DNA of 64,000 nt from Burkholderia sp. 4M9327F10 (GTDB taxonomy: Bacteria > Pseudomonadota > Gammaproteobacteria > Burkholderiales > Burkholderiaceae): assembly GCF_005503145.1 (NCBI RefSeq), contig NZ_SCNV01000002.1, forward strand, positions 186,001 to 250,000, in the 5' to 3' direction. Positions within the stretch are counted from its first letter, which is position 1, and every line of letters begins with the position of its first letter. Positions 42,293 to 51,656 of this stretch are shown piece after piece. A program made the translations under genes and the position numbers. Under the pieces are notes generated by a model. The model saw nothing but the letters and a program-made list of their open reading frames with translations. It was not told where the DNA came from and made no database searches.

Positions 42293-45070
42293 CTATTGCT
42301 CGTCTTGCGTTTGCCTTATGCCGTCGCCGGAGCTATAGGCAAAGTCGTCATCCACGACACTCACGCAGACTCGCTCCATCGCCTCGCCGCGCATTGTCCG
42401 CGCGAGGAAATCGCGGCTGAGCGCCGGCAGCATCGTGTTGGTGAGAATCGAATCGATCATCCGGCCGCCCGACTCGCTCTCCGTGCATCGGCTCACCACC
42501 AGTTGCACGACCGCGTCGTCATAGTCGAACGGCACGCCATATCGATCCTCGACGCGCCGCTTGATGCGCTCCAGTTGCAGCGTCACGATTCGCGCAAGCA
42601 TGGACTGGCTAAGCGGAAAGTATGGGATCGGTACGAGCCGGCCAAGCAGCGCGGGTGGGAACACGTCCAGAAGAGGTTCACGCAGCGCCTGGGCCAGGCC
42701 TTCGTGGTCGGGGATCGACTCAGGATCCTGGCACAGCCTCGCAATCAGATCCGTACCGACATTCGTGGTAAGCAGAATCAGGGTGTTCCTGAAATTGATC
42801 GAGCGACCCTCGCCGTCTTCCATGACACCCTTGTCGAACACCTGGAAGAAGATCTCGTGCACGTCCGGGTGCGCTTTTTCCACTTCGTCGAGCAACACCA
42901 CCGAATACGGCTTGCGGCGTACGGCCTCGGTCAGCACGCCGCCCTCGCCGTAACCGACATAGCCCGGCGGCGCACCCTTTAGCGTCGAAACCGTGTGAGC
43001 CTCCTGGAACTCGCTCATATTGATCGTGATCAGGTTGTGCTCGCCGCCGTAGAGGGCTTCGGCCAGCGCCAGCGCGGTTTCGGTCTTGCCCACCCCGGAC
43101 GTGCCTGCCAGCATGAACACGCCGATCGGGCGATCGGGATTGTCGAGGCCGGCGCGCGAGGTCTGGATGCGCTTCGCGATCATCTCCATTGCGTGGTCCT
43201 GGCCGATGACCCTTTCACCCATCAGGTTCGCCAGGTTCATCACCGCCTGCAATTCGCTGCGGACCATGCGTCCAACCGGAATGCCGGTCCAGTCGGCGAC
43301 GACTGAAGCGACCGCCTGATAGTCGGCGTTCGGCAGGATCAGCGGATTTTCTCCCTGCAGTTCCGCGAGTTGCGCCTGCAAGCGTTTCAGCTCGGCAAGG
43401 ACGGCCGCTCTCGCGTCATCGTCGAGCGCGCGCACCGCCGGCAACGAAGCGGCTTCTTCGCTGCTCTCTTCCTCCCGTGCGGCCTGCTCGAGCGCGCCGC
43501 CGGTGCCTTCGACCGGTGCGCTTTCGCCTCTGAGCCGTGCGCGCAATGCCAGAATCTGCCCGACCAGCGCCTTCTCTTCCTGCCATACCGCCTCGCGCTG
43601 CCTAAGGCGCTCCCGCTGCGCCTCGAGCGTCGTCAAGGCCAGCGTTTCGCGAGCCATCACGTCTATGCCGACGCTCTTCTCGCGCGCAATGATCGCCAGC
43701 TCCGTCTCAAGCGCCTCGATGCGCTTGAGGGTGTCGTCGATCTCCGGCGGCACCGCGTGCAGGCTGATCGCGACCCGCGCACACGCCGTATCGAGCAGGC
43801 TGACCGCCTTGTCCGGCAACTGGCGCGCGGTGATATAGCGATGCGACAGTTTCACCGCCGCTTCGAGCGCTTCGTCGAGAATCTGCACGTGGTGGTGCCG
43901 CTCCATCACGCTCGCTACTCCGCGCAGCATCAGGATGGCCCTCTCTTCGCTGGGCTCGTCCACCTGCACGGTCTGGAAACGGCGCGTCAAGGCCGGATCC
44001 TTTTCGATGTGCTTTCTGTATTCGCCCCAGGTGGTCGCACCGAGCGTGCGCAGGTTGCCGCGTGCGAGCGCGGGCTTGAGCAGGTTCGCAGCGTCGCCGG
44101 TGCCCGCTGCACCGCCGGCGCCCACTAGCGTGTGCGCTTCGTCGATGAACAGGACGATGGGTTTGGCGGACGACTGCACCTCGTCGATCACCTGACGCAG
44201 ACGATTCTCGAATTCGCCTTTCATGCTCGCACCGGCCTGCAACAGGCCGATGTCGAGCGCGCGCACCTGGACGTTTTTCAACGGTGGCGGCACGTCGCCG
44301 CGGGCGATGCGCAGTGCGAAGCCTTCGACCACCGCCGTCTTGCCGACGCCGGCCTCGCCGACCAGCATCGGGTTGTTCTGGCGGCGGAGCATCAGGATAT
44401 CGATCACCTGGCGAATCTCCGGATCACGGCCCACGATCGGGTCTATCTGTCCATCACGGGCTTGCGCGGTGAGGTCCACCGTGAACTGATGCAGTGCCTG
44501 CTGCTTGCCCATCTGCGCGGGCGCCATCGCGCCGCTGCTTTCGCCCGGGGTGGTTTCGTCGATACGAAAGCCGTCGGTGGCAGACAGATGCTCTTCGGGC
44601 GATCCCGCGACAATACCAGCGAAGTCCTCCGCCAGCGCTTCAGGCAGCACCTTCGCGAATTCCGCGGACACCTCGTGCAGCGCATGGCGCAAATGACGCG
44701 TACGCAGCAGTCCGACAATCAGGTAGCCGGTGCGCACCTGGACCTCGCCGAACATCAGCGTGGCAAATACCCAACCGCGCTCGACGGCTTCCTCGACCTC
44801 GGCGGACAGGTCGGAGATCGTGGTACTGCCGCGCGGCAACCGATCCAGCGCCGTGGTGACATCGCGCGCGAGGTGCGACGGATTGAGGTCGAAGTGCCTG
44901 ACGATGCGGTGCAGATCCGAATCCTGCAATTGCAGGATCTGGTGGATCCAGTGTGCAAGCTCGACGTAGCGGTTGCCGCGCAGCTTGCAAAACACGGTGG
45001 CGCTTTCAATACCCCGATAGGCAAGCGCGTTGAGCTTGCCGAACAGGGCTGCGCGACTGATCTCGGTCAT
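42293..45070 (-). CDS. clpV: type VI secretion AAA+ ATPase ClpV (TssH)
   Basis: A 925-residue ClpB-like ATPase with two AAA+ modules. The first has Walker A GEAGVGKT (238-245) and DEAHTLVGAGG; the second has GTSGVGKTETAL with DEVEKAHPDV. A Clp N-domain (about 10-160) is the part that in ClpV recognises the TssC/TssB sheath. It disassembles contracted sheaths for reuse. ATG 45070 is chosen for the family N terminus EISRAALFGKLN; an AGGA site precedes it. In-frame sequence to 45127 is not like ClpV. Confidence 0.94.
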   Translation of the reverse strand: MTEISRAALFGKLNALAYRGIESATVFCKLRGNRYVELAHWIHQILQLQDSDLHRIVRHFDLNPSHLARDVTTALDRLPRGSTTISDLSAEVEEAVERGWVFATLMFGEVQVRTGYLIVGLLRTRHLRHALHEVSAEFAKVLPEALAEDFAGIVAGSPEEHLSATDGFRIDETTPGESSGAMAPAQMGKQQALHQFTVDLTAQARDGQIDPIVGRDPEIRQVIDILMLRRQNNPMLVGEAGVGKTAVVEGFALRIARGDVPPPLKNVQVRALDIGLLQAGASMKGEFENRLRQVIDEVQSSAKPIVLFIDEAHTLVGAGGAAGTGDAANLLKPALARGNLRTLGATTWGEYRKHIEKDPALTRRFQTVQVDEPSEERAILMLRGVASVMERHHHVQILDEALEAAVKLSHRYITARQLPDKAVSLLDTACARVAISLHAVPPEIDDTLKRIEALETELAIIAREKSVGIDVMARETLALTTLEAQRERLRQREAVWQEEKALVGQILALRARLRGESAPVEGTGGALEQAAREEESSEEAASLPAVRALDDDARAAVLAELKRLQAQLAELQGENPLILPNADYQAVASVVADWTGIPVGRMVRSELQAVMNLANLMGERVIGQDHAMEMIAKRIQTSRAGLDNPDRPIGVFMLAGTSGVGKTETALALAEALYGGEHNLITINMSEFQEAHTVSTLKGAPPGYVGYGEGGVLTEAVRRKPYSVVLLDEVEKAHPDVHEIFFQVFDKGVMEDGEGRSINFRNTLILLTTNVGTDLIARLCQDPESIPDHEGLAQALREPLLDVFPPALLGRLVPIPYFPLSQSMLARIVTLQLERIKRRVEDRYGVPFDYDDAVVQLVVSRCTESESGGRMIDSILTNTMLPALSRDFLARTMRGEAMERVCVSVVDDDFAYSSGDGIRQTQDEQ

Positions 45071-45154
45071 AATTTCAATCCTGTGTAGAGTGAGGCGGCC
45101 GCGAGACGGCCGCCGGTTCAGTTGCAAAGTGCGACAAGTCGCGGGGCACGAGCG

Positions 45155-46171
45155 TCAATCCACCGGCGTCAACACAACCTGATCGGCATCGCTACGTTGC
45201 GGATAGCGGCCCAGCCAGGTGTTCAAGCCCATGCGGCCCGCCTGGCCGATGTGAGTCAGCGGCACGTCCTCTTTCTTCAGCACCAGTTGCACGTCCCACC
45301 CCTTCTCCTCGCCGACATACAACTTCACCGCGGCAACGAGTGGCCCTTGCGCATCGCCGCCGGGCAAAAACCGGTTGAACTCGCTCTGGGTCAGCGGTCC
45401 GACACGCAGCCGGAAGCGCTGCTGTGCGCCGCGAACGTGCGCGCCGAGCAACGCGTTACGGCCCATCACGGCCATCGCGGTCCCCATGCGCAGATGGGCA
45501 TCGCGCGGCAAGCGCATCCAACCCGCCACGAATTCGAGCACGTGCACAGGCACCCCAAAGTAGTGCTCGAGAAAACCCTTGAGTCCTTCCGCGTTACGTG
45601 CCTGCTGAACGAGGCGGCCTGCGAAAAAGCGCTTGTACTGATCGGGCAGCGCATCGCGTCCGTCGAGATGCGGCGTCGCAGTGCCAATCAGCGCGCCGAC
45701 CCAGGTGCGAAACCGGTCCTGCTCCGGACGGTCGAGCTGCACCGTGGGCTGCGCATCGGCCCAGGCGCGGTAGAAAAGGCTCAACATCCGGTGGTGAAAG
45801 ATGTCGGCAAACGCGGCGAGCGTCTGATCCTTCGCGTTGCGTTGACGGTCGAGCACATGCTCGGTGAGGTGCAGCGGCAGCGGTCCGTGCGGCCCGAACA
45901 GTCCGAGAAACAGGCCGTACAGCCGTCCCGGCCTGCCGGCCGCGCCCGGCTCGAAACGTTCGATGCTGCGCGGAGCAAACTTCAGCGAGGGCGCATGCGC
46001 GAGCCGCACGGGATCATCGGCCGCCCTCGTCGAGTGGCCGAGCCGGGGCTGTTCCGGGTACGCGCACTCGAGGCGGCGCATGGCCTCAAAGAACTCGAAG
46101 TTCTCCGGCCGCTCGCGCAACGCCGCTTCCAGCGCTAAAGGATCGGGCGCTTGCCGAGTGTGGCGGGCCAT
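45155..46171 (-). CDS. tssG: type VI secretion baseplate subunit TssG
   Basis: A 338-residue TssG (ImpH/VasB). Family marks include NFEFFEAMRRLECAYP, PVRLAHAPSLKFAPRSIE and LFGPHGPLPLHLTEHVLDR. With TssE, TssF and TssK it forms the baseplate wedge. Its start lies 37 bases inside the end of tssF, a longer overlap than elsewhere in the locus but common for this pair. Confidence 0.92.
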   Translation of the reverse strand: MARHTRQAPDPLALEAALRERPENFEFFEAMRRLECAYPEQPRLGHSTRAADDPVRLAHAPSLKFAPRSIERFEPGAAGRPGRLYGLFLGLFGPHGPLPLHLTEHVLDRQRNAKDQTLAAFADIFHHRMLSLFYRAWADAQPTVQLDRPEQDRFRTWVGALIGTATPHLDGRDALPDQYKRFFAGRLVQQARNAEGLKGFLEHYFGVPVHVLEFVAGWMRLPRDAHLRMGTAMAVMGRNALLGAHVRGAQQRFRLRVGPLTQSEFNRFLPGGDAQGPLVAAVKLYVGEEKGWDVQLVLKKEDVPLTHIGQAGRMGLNTWLGRYPQRSDADQVVLTPVD

Positions 46172-48036
46172 CGGGCTACCTCGTTACGTTCGAGCGTGCG
46201 CAGTACCGTCTCGGTGAAGGAATTCAGCGAGACATAGCGCGCAAAGAAGTGCTGCAGGATGGAGGCCAGCAGAAACGCGCTGCTGCCTTCGAAAGCCGCA
46301 TCGGCGCAGGTCAAGGTGATCTCGAGTCCGCGGCCATACGTAATCGGCCCGGGTACCGGCACCCTGCGCGTGACCGGTTGCGCCGCGACGCGCTTGATGC
46401 CCTCGATCTGCCGGCGCGCGGCTGCATCGAACTCGTCGTAATAGAGACCCAGCATCTCGCGCAGCGCAGCCGCGCCCTGCCCGCCCTCCTCATCGAGCAG
46501 GGACAGATAATTCAACTGCAGATGGCTGATCAGACGCCACGCAGACTCGCCCGTCGCCGTCGGCGCGCGCGGCCGGGTCGGCCCCGCGACGCAGCGAATC
46601 GAGGCGACCGGCGCATCGGTGTCCAGCGTGAAGTCCGTATACGACTTGCCCACCGGCATGTGCAGCGGCAGGTCACGATTCGTGCACAGCAGCCGCAGAC
46701 CCAGTTGGCGCAGCGTAGTGGCATATGGCGCGTCATTGCCGTCGACGAGCGCGATAAAGGTCTCGCTGCCTATATAGCTCGAGCGCGCTCCACGCTCCTG
46801 CTGACGACTCGACAGCAGGCGCGGTTCGCGCCGCAACGTATAGAACGCGGCGAGTGAACCGTGCCATGTGCGCCTGGTGCTTCCCTGCGCGGTGCTCGCA
46901 TAGAAAGGCAGGAAGCTTTGCTCGGGTTCCTGGCGATCGCCATATCCTTGCACTTCAAGCACGCTGTGCACCTCGAAGTCCATCGGCCGGGTACGATCGC
47001 CGAGCACGTGATACTCGGTCTTGCCTTGCTGCAAATGAATGCGTTCCGCGCGACGCTCGAACAGATTCACGACCGGCGTACAAAACAGCCGGAAGTTGCC
47101 GGCATCGATCGAGTTGTGCAGGCGCGTGACGCTGCGGTCGAGCCACACCACAATCTCGAAGTCATGGCCCCGCGCGCGCGCAAGCAAGGAGCGCAGCCCG
47201 GTAAACTCCGCGAACAGAAAGCGCTCGGGACACGCGAAGTATTCCTGCAGCAAACGGTAACCGCTGAACGAACGGTCTCCATACGGCAGCAACGCCTCCT
47301 CTTCGCTGAAGCCTTTGGCCTGCAATGCCGACGCTTCGTGGTGTTCTTCGACGAACTCGCCGTCCTGCGCCACGGTTCGCACGGTGTAGCCGACGCCATT
47401 GGCCAGCAACTGTTCGTAGATCAGTCTGGGCAGTTCGTCCGCGCCGGCAAGAAAGAGCGGCAGGCTGTCGAGCGCAAGCATCTTCGCCTGCACGCCCGAC
47501 AGAGTCCTGAATTTCAGGCGCAGACCCGCGCGAACCCGACGCCCCGCAGGCGCGGCGAGGCCCGCCGCGGCGAGGGCCGCCGGTGTGTCGAAGTAGCGCG
47601 CTTCGGCAAGCTGCAACGGCCACAGCGTGACGTCATGCGCGGTGCGGTATTCGCACGCCGTGCGATCGCCGAAGCCGGTCAGGCTGCGCAGCACGGTATG
47701 CCGCGCGACATCATGGCCCGCGGGCGGCAGGTTCTCGGCCTCGTCGGGATGCAACTGCACGACCGCCATCGATGGAATCGGCGTCAGGTAGTGCGGGTAA
47801 ATCATCTCCAGCAGATGCTGCGTGAACACCGGATACTGCGCATCGAGTTTCAGTTGCACGCGGGCAGCAAGAAACGCGAAACCCTCGAGCAACCGCTCAA
47901 CATACGGATCCGCGCACTCGAAGCCTTCCAGGCCCAGACGGCCGGCAATCTTTGGATGCTCGCGCGCGAATTCCGCGCCCATCTCACGGACATGCTGAAG
48001 CTCACGGTTGTAATAGCGCAAAAGGCGTGGATCCAT
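46135..48036 (-). CDS. tssF: type VI secretion baseplate subunit TssF
   Basis: A 633-residue TssF (ImpG/VasA) beginning MDPRLLRYYNRELQHVREMG, the standard family start. Other marks are EHPKIAGRLGLEG and ADPYVERLLEGFAFLAARVQLKLD. An ATG at 48045 overlaps the tssE stop as ATGA and would add three residues; 48036 is preferred for its fit to the family. Two copies of TssF and one TssG form the wedge core. Confidence 0.92.
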   Translation of the reverse strand: MDPRLLRYYNRELQHVREMGAEFAREHPKIAGRLGLEGFECADPYVERLLEGFAFLAARVQLKLDAQYPVFTQHLLEMIYPHYLTPIPSMAVVQLHPDEAENLPPAGHDVARHTVLRSLTGFGDRTACEYRTAHDVTLWPLQLAEARYFDTPAALAAAGLAAPAGRRVRAGLRLKFRTLSGVQAKMLALDSLPLFLAGADELPRLIYEQLLANGVGYTVRTVAQDGEFVEEHHEASALQAKGFSEEEALLPYGDRSFSGYRLLQEYFACPERFLFAEFTGLRSLLARARGHDFEIVVWLDRSVTRLHNSIDAGNFRLFCTPVVNLFERRAERIHLQQGKTEYHVLGDRTRPMDFEVHSVLEVQGYGDRQEPEQSFLPFYASTAQGSTRRTWHGSLAAFYTLRREPRLLSSRQQERGARSSYIGSETFIALVDGNDAPYATTLRQLGLRLLCTNRDLPLHMPVGKSYTDFTLDTDAPVASIRCVAGPTRPRAPTATGESAWRLISHLQLNYLSLLDEEGGQGAAALREMLGLYYDEFDAAARRQIEGIKRVAAQPVTRRVPVPGPITYGRGLEITLTCADAAFEGSSAFLLASILQHFFARYVSLNSFTETVLRTLERNEVARWPATLGKRPIL

Positions 48037-48041
48037 GGCGA

Positions 48042-48545
48042 TCATCCAAACCAATGCGAGACGCGGAACTCGCCGGTCTCGAGATCGACATCCGTGCGCA
48101 GGTAGAGGCTGAGCGGCATCGGCTGCGCCCACATCTGCGCTTCGATACGGAAACTGAGCGACCGGCTGTCCATGCGCGACTCGTCGATGCTGGCGATCAC
48201 CTGCACGGTGCTGCCGATCAGGCGCGGCTCGAAATCGAGCAGTGCGGCACGGATGCGATTCTGCAGCACGCCAGCGTCGATACTTGAGAGCGCCGCGCCC
48301 GCGAGATCGGGAATGCCGAAGTTGAGCACGGAGTTGCCTACGTGCTCGAGTCCTTCGAGCTCGCCGCTGCTCCATTGACGGGTGCAGTTGAGCAGCGACG
48401 CGATATCGCGAGTCACGCATTCGCGCAGACGGGCAGCGGTAATCACCCGCTGCTCGCGGCTTTCCTCGCGCTGAGCGGGCGCGAGGTCGGTCAGCCTATC
48501 GAGCAGCGAGGGCTGCAAGCGTTCCCGGGGGGTGAGTTCAGCCAC
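48042..48545 (-). CDS. tssE: type VI secretion baseplate subunit TssE (gp25-like)
   Basis: A 167-residue gp25-like protein. The core region VTRDIASLLNCTRQ and the segment SVLNFGIPDLAGAALSSID are typical. It starts with GTG at 48545, which shares one base with the stop of hcp (TAGTG), so translation is coupled. TssE starts sheath polymerisation on the baseplate. Confidence 0.9.
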   Translation of the reverse strand: MAELTPRERLQPSLLDRLTDLAPAQREESREQRVITAARLRECVTRDIASLLNCTRQWSSGELEGLEHVGNSVLNFGIPDLAGAALSSIDAGVLQNRIRAALLDFEPRLIGSTVQVIASIDESRMDSRSLSFRIEAQMWAQPMPLSLYLRTDVDLETGEFRVSHWFG

Positions 48546-49048
48546 TATTGCTTCGCGACCTGTTGCATGTCGTAGGTGAAGTCCTTCGTGCCGCCGCTTG
48601 CCTTGCCTTCGTCGTCCTGCGGCTGAAACGCGTACTTGAACTTGCCGAAGTGCAAGGTGATGTTTTCGGTGAGGCGCTCGTCGCCGCCGGTGCCGCCCGT
48701 CGAGACCGACGTGACAAGCACGCCTTCGCTCAGTTCGATGGTCACGAAGTCGGTCTGCTGACCGGTGGCATTAGTCACATAGAGGTAAGCGTTGTCGACG
48801 CGCGCACCGGTGCAGCAGGCGTTGAGAAGCGCGTTGGAGCAGCTATCGACATACTTCGTAACGGTGATGTCCTGCACGTTGGCCTTACCGCCTGAAGCGT
48901 AGCCGGCGCCCGTGTGCAGGTTGCCGGTATTGCTGACGCCCCACGACCACGCAATGATGGGGACTTCGTTCTTGTGCTTCGAATGGTTGGAAGCGCCCTG
49001 TATCGTGACCGCTCCAGAACCGAATTTCAGATGCATGTCGAAAGCCAT
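48545..49048 (-). CDS. hcp: type VI secretion tube protein Hcp (TssD)
   Basis: A 167-residue Hcp of the single-domain tube type. The N terminus MAFDMHLKFG, the IIAWSWGVSN segment and the C-terminal FTYDMQQVAK are family features. It stacks as hexamers into the secreted inner tube and can also carry small effectors. There is no C-terminal extension. It lies between tssC and tssE. Confidence 0.93.
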   Translation of the reverse strand: MAFDMHLKFGSGAVTIQGASNHSKHKNEVPIIAWSWGVSNTGNLHTGAGYASGGKANVQDITVTKYVDSCSNALLNACCTGARVDNAYLYVTNATGQQTDFVTIELSEGVLVTSVSTGGTGGDERLTENITLHFGKFKYAFQPQDDEGKASGGTKDFTYDMQQVAKQ

Positions 49049-49159
49049 AGTGACCTCTGTTGAATTACCGATTGAAAAGATTCGCCGGCCCGGCGAACGA
49101 TGAAGAACGGAATCAGTTCGCTGCGCGTGTGTACCCCTGCGTGGTCATCCCACGCATGC

Positions 49160-50653
49160 TTACGCCGCTTGCGCGGAAGGCAGACGCGATACCAGTCTCA
49201 GGGAGACAGTCAGACCTTCCAGTTGATAGTGCGGCTTGAGGAAGAATTTCGACGTGTAGTACCCGGGATTGCCTTCCACTTCTTCCACGACCACCTCGGC
49301 CGCTGCCAGCGGCTTGCGGGCTTTGGTTTCCTCGCTCGAATTCACCGGATCGCCGTCGACGTAGTTCATGACCCAGTTGGAAAGCCAGTTCTCCATCTGC
49401 TCCCGGGTGCTAAACGAGCCAATCTTGTCGCGCACAATGCACTTCAGGTAATGGGCAAAGCGGCAGCACGCAAACATGTACGGCAGCCGCGCGGAGAGGT
49501 TCGAATTGGCGGTAGCGGCCGGGTCGTCATACTCCTCCGGCTTCGCAACGGATTGCGCGCCAATGAATGCGGCAACATCCGAATTTTTGCGGTGCACGAG
49601 CGGCATCAGCCCCATCTTGTCCAGCTCCGCCGAGCGGCGGTCGGTAATGGCAATCTCCGTGGGACATTTCATGTCCACGCCGCCGTCGTCGCTTGGGAAC
49701 GCATGCACCGGCAGATTTTCAACCGCACCGCCCGATTCGACGCCGCGAATACGTGTACACCAGCCATACGATTTGAACGAACGGTTGATGTTCACCGCCA
49801 TCGCATAGGCAGCGTTCTGCCACGTGTAGCTGGAGGATTTCGCACCTTCGGTCTGCTCTTCGAAATCGAATTCCTCCACGGGGTCCGTCTTCGCGCCATA
49901 GGGAAGCCGCGCAAGCGTGCGCGGCATGGTCAGCGCCAGGTAGCGGGCATCTTCCATTTCACGCAGCGATCTCCACCCGGCATAATCCGGCGTGCCGAAT
50001 ATCATCGACAGGTCGCGCGGATTGGAAAGCTCATCCCAGCTCTCCATGCCGAGCAAGGCAGATTCGGCCGCAGCAATAAACGGAGCGTGAGCAGCCGCGG
50101 CAACCTTTGCGATTTCACGCAGCAGTTCCACGTCCTGGGGACTATGATCGAAATAGTAGTCGCCCACAAGACAGCCGTACGGCTCTCCGCCGAGCTGCCC
50201 GTACTCTTCCTCATAGATACGCTTGAACACCGGGCTCTGGTCCCAGGCCACGCCCTTGAAGCGCTTCAGGCTCTTACCCAGGTCCTTCTTCGATACGTTC
50301 AGCACCCGGATCTTCAGCATCGGGTCCGTCTCGGTGTTCGTCACGAGGTGGTGCAAACCGCGCCATGCGCCTTCGAGCTTCTGGAATTCCGCGTGGTGCA
50401 TGATCGCGTTCAACTGCTCGCTAAGCTTGCGATCGATTTCCGCGACATATGCGTTAATGGTTTGCGTGACATCATCGGAGACGATGTGCGAGTCCTCGAG
50501 CACCTGTTCGGCGAGGGTGCGTACCGCCGCTTCGACTTCTTCTCGGGCGCGCTCGTTCCTGGGCTTGAACTCCTTGCGCAGCAGCACGGAGAAGTCGCTG
50601 ACGTCGCTGGTTTGCGCCGCTACGCCGGATTCGGCCTGTTGCTGTGTATCCAT
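49160..50653 (-). CDS. tssC: type VI secretion sheath large subunit TssC (VipB)
   Basis: A 497-residue TssC. It shows the family core NPRDLSMIFGTPDYAGWRSL, the PVHAFPSDDGGVDMKCPTEI region and ARLPYMFACCRFAHYLKCI near the C terminus. With TssB it forms the contractile sheath. It is separated from tssB by 8 bases and from hcp by 111 bases. Confidence 0.94.
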   Translation of the reverse strand: MDTQQQAESGVAAQTSDVSDFSVLLRKEFKPRNERAREEVEAAVRTLAEQVLEDSHIVSDDVTQTINAYVAEIDRKLSEQLNAIMHHAEFQKLEGAWRGLHHLVTNTETDPMLKIRVLNVSKKDLGKSLKRFKGVAWDQSPVFKRIYEEEYGQLGGEPYGCLVGDYYFDHSPQDVELLREIAKVAAAAHAPFIAAAESALLGMESWDELSNPRDLSMIFGTPDYAGWRSLREMEDARYLALTMPRTLARLPYGAKTDPVEEFDFEEQTEGAKSSSYTWQNAAYAMAVNINRSFKSYGWCTRIRGVESGGAVENLPVHAFPSDDGGVDMKCPTEIAITDRRSAELDKMGLMPLVHRKNSDVAAFIGAQSVAKPEEYDDPAATANSNLSARLPYMFACCRFAHYLKCIVRDKIGSFSTREQMENWLSNWVMNYVDGDPVNSSEETKARKPLAAAEVVVEEVEGNPGYYTSKFFLKPHYQLEGLTVSLRLVSRLPSAQAA

Positions 50654-50661
50654 GATCTCTG

Positions 50662-51183
50662 TTACTCCTGTCCGGGTTCTACTTCGGTGGCGCGCGGCGC
50701 GGCGGCGAGAGACTGCATCAACGCCGGATCCTTGAGCGCTTGCGCAATCAGCTTTTCGGCGCCGGCCTTGCCGTCCAGGTAGGTACCCAGATTGGCGAGC
50801 TGCGTGCGGGCCTCGAGTAGCTTTGCGAGCGAGTCCACCTTGCGCGCGACCGCAGCGGGAGAAAAATCGTCCATGCTTTCAAAGGTGACGTCGACCTCCA
50901 GGTCGCCTTCGCCCGTGAGCGTGTTGGGAACCAGAAAGCTCACGCGCGGCTTCATCGACTGCATACGGCCGTCGAAGTTGTCCACATCGACCTCAAGCGC
51001 CTTGCGCTCCTCGATGGGCGGCAGATCGCCGGCATTCGCACCGGACAGATCCGACATCACGCCCATGACGAACGGGATCTGCACCTTCTTCTGGGCGCCA
51101 TACAACTCCACGTCGTACTCGATCTGTACACGCGGCGCACGGTTGCGCGCGATAAATTTCTGACTGCTCTGTCTCGTTGCCAT
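50662..51183 (-). CDS. tssB: type VI secretion sheath small subunit TssB (VipA)
   Basis: A 173-residue TssB starting MATRQSSQKFIARNRAPRVQIEYDVE and keeping PFVMGVMSDLSG and SFLVPNTL. It is the first gene of the long minus-strand T6SS run. AAGGA lies before the ATG. Its promoter must lie in the gap to the plus-strand FecR gene. Confidence 0.93.
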   Translation of the reverse strand: MATRQSSQKFIARNRAPRVQIEYDVELYGAQKKVQIPFVMGVMSDLSGANAGDLPPIEERKALEVDVDNFDGRMQSMKPRVSFLVPNTLTGEGDLEVDVTFESMDDFSPAAVARKVDSLAKLLEARTQLANLGTYLDGKAGAEKLIAQALKDPALMQSLAAAPRATEVEPGQE

Positions 51184-51656
51184 TTACTCGTTCCTTAGAT
51201 GTCCATAATGCCTAGTGAAATTGGATACCCATCAAGACGAAATGCTGATGTGGGATTGTTCGACATCGTCCCGGCTTTTTATGGAGCCGCCAATGCATCG
51301 CCCACACAACGAAAACGGCGCACCTCCTCAACTTATTCCACGCAAGCCAACTTTTAGCGCGGCTGCCTTGAACACTGCATGCAGCGTCTGTACCGGTCAG
51401 AACATCCAGGGCGCCACAGCTATTCCCTGACTGAGCGAATTTTCGTTGAGCCGCTTCGCGTGTCCGTCTCACGCTTCGTCTTTACACCCCAAAATCATTC
51501 TCCTGGAGTTTGGGAACACGAAGTGCAGCCACGCGTAAGCGGATCGGAACCACGACTGGTGAGTGAAAAATTTCACATGAGGGTGCGGAATAATTCCGCC
51601 TGGTGAGCCGTTTTGCGGTAACCGTACCCATGAGTGGAACTCCTGCAGGTGACGAA
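51184..51656. other. 473-base divergent region between tssB and the FecR-domain gene
   Basis: No convincing gene. It should hold the main T6SS promoter (leftward) and that of the FecR/sensor/kinase operon (rightward). I see only a weak TTGATG...CATTAT pair on the minus strand with 19-base spacing and no clear sigma-54 box. A short hairpin CGGCT/AGCCG lies at 51272-51289. Confidence 0.5.

Noticed and set aside
51212..51472. 86-codon frame between tssB and the FecR gene, considered as missing tssJ
   Set aside because: No lipobox, signal or TssJ-like sequence, and no ribosome site.
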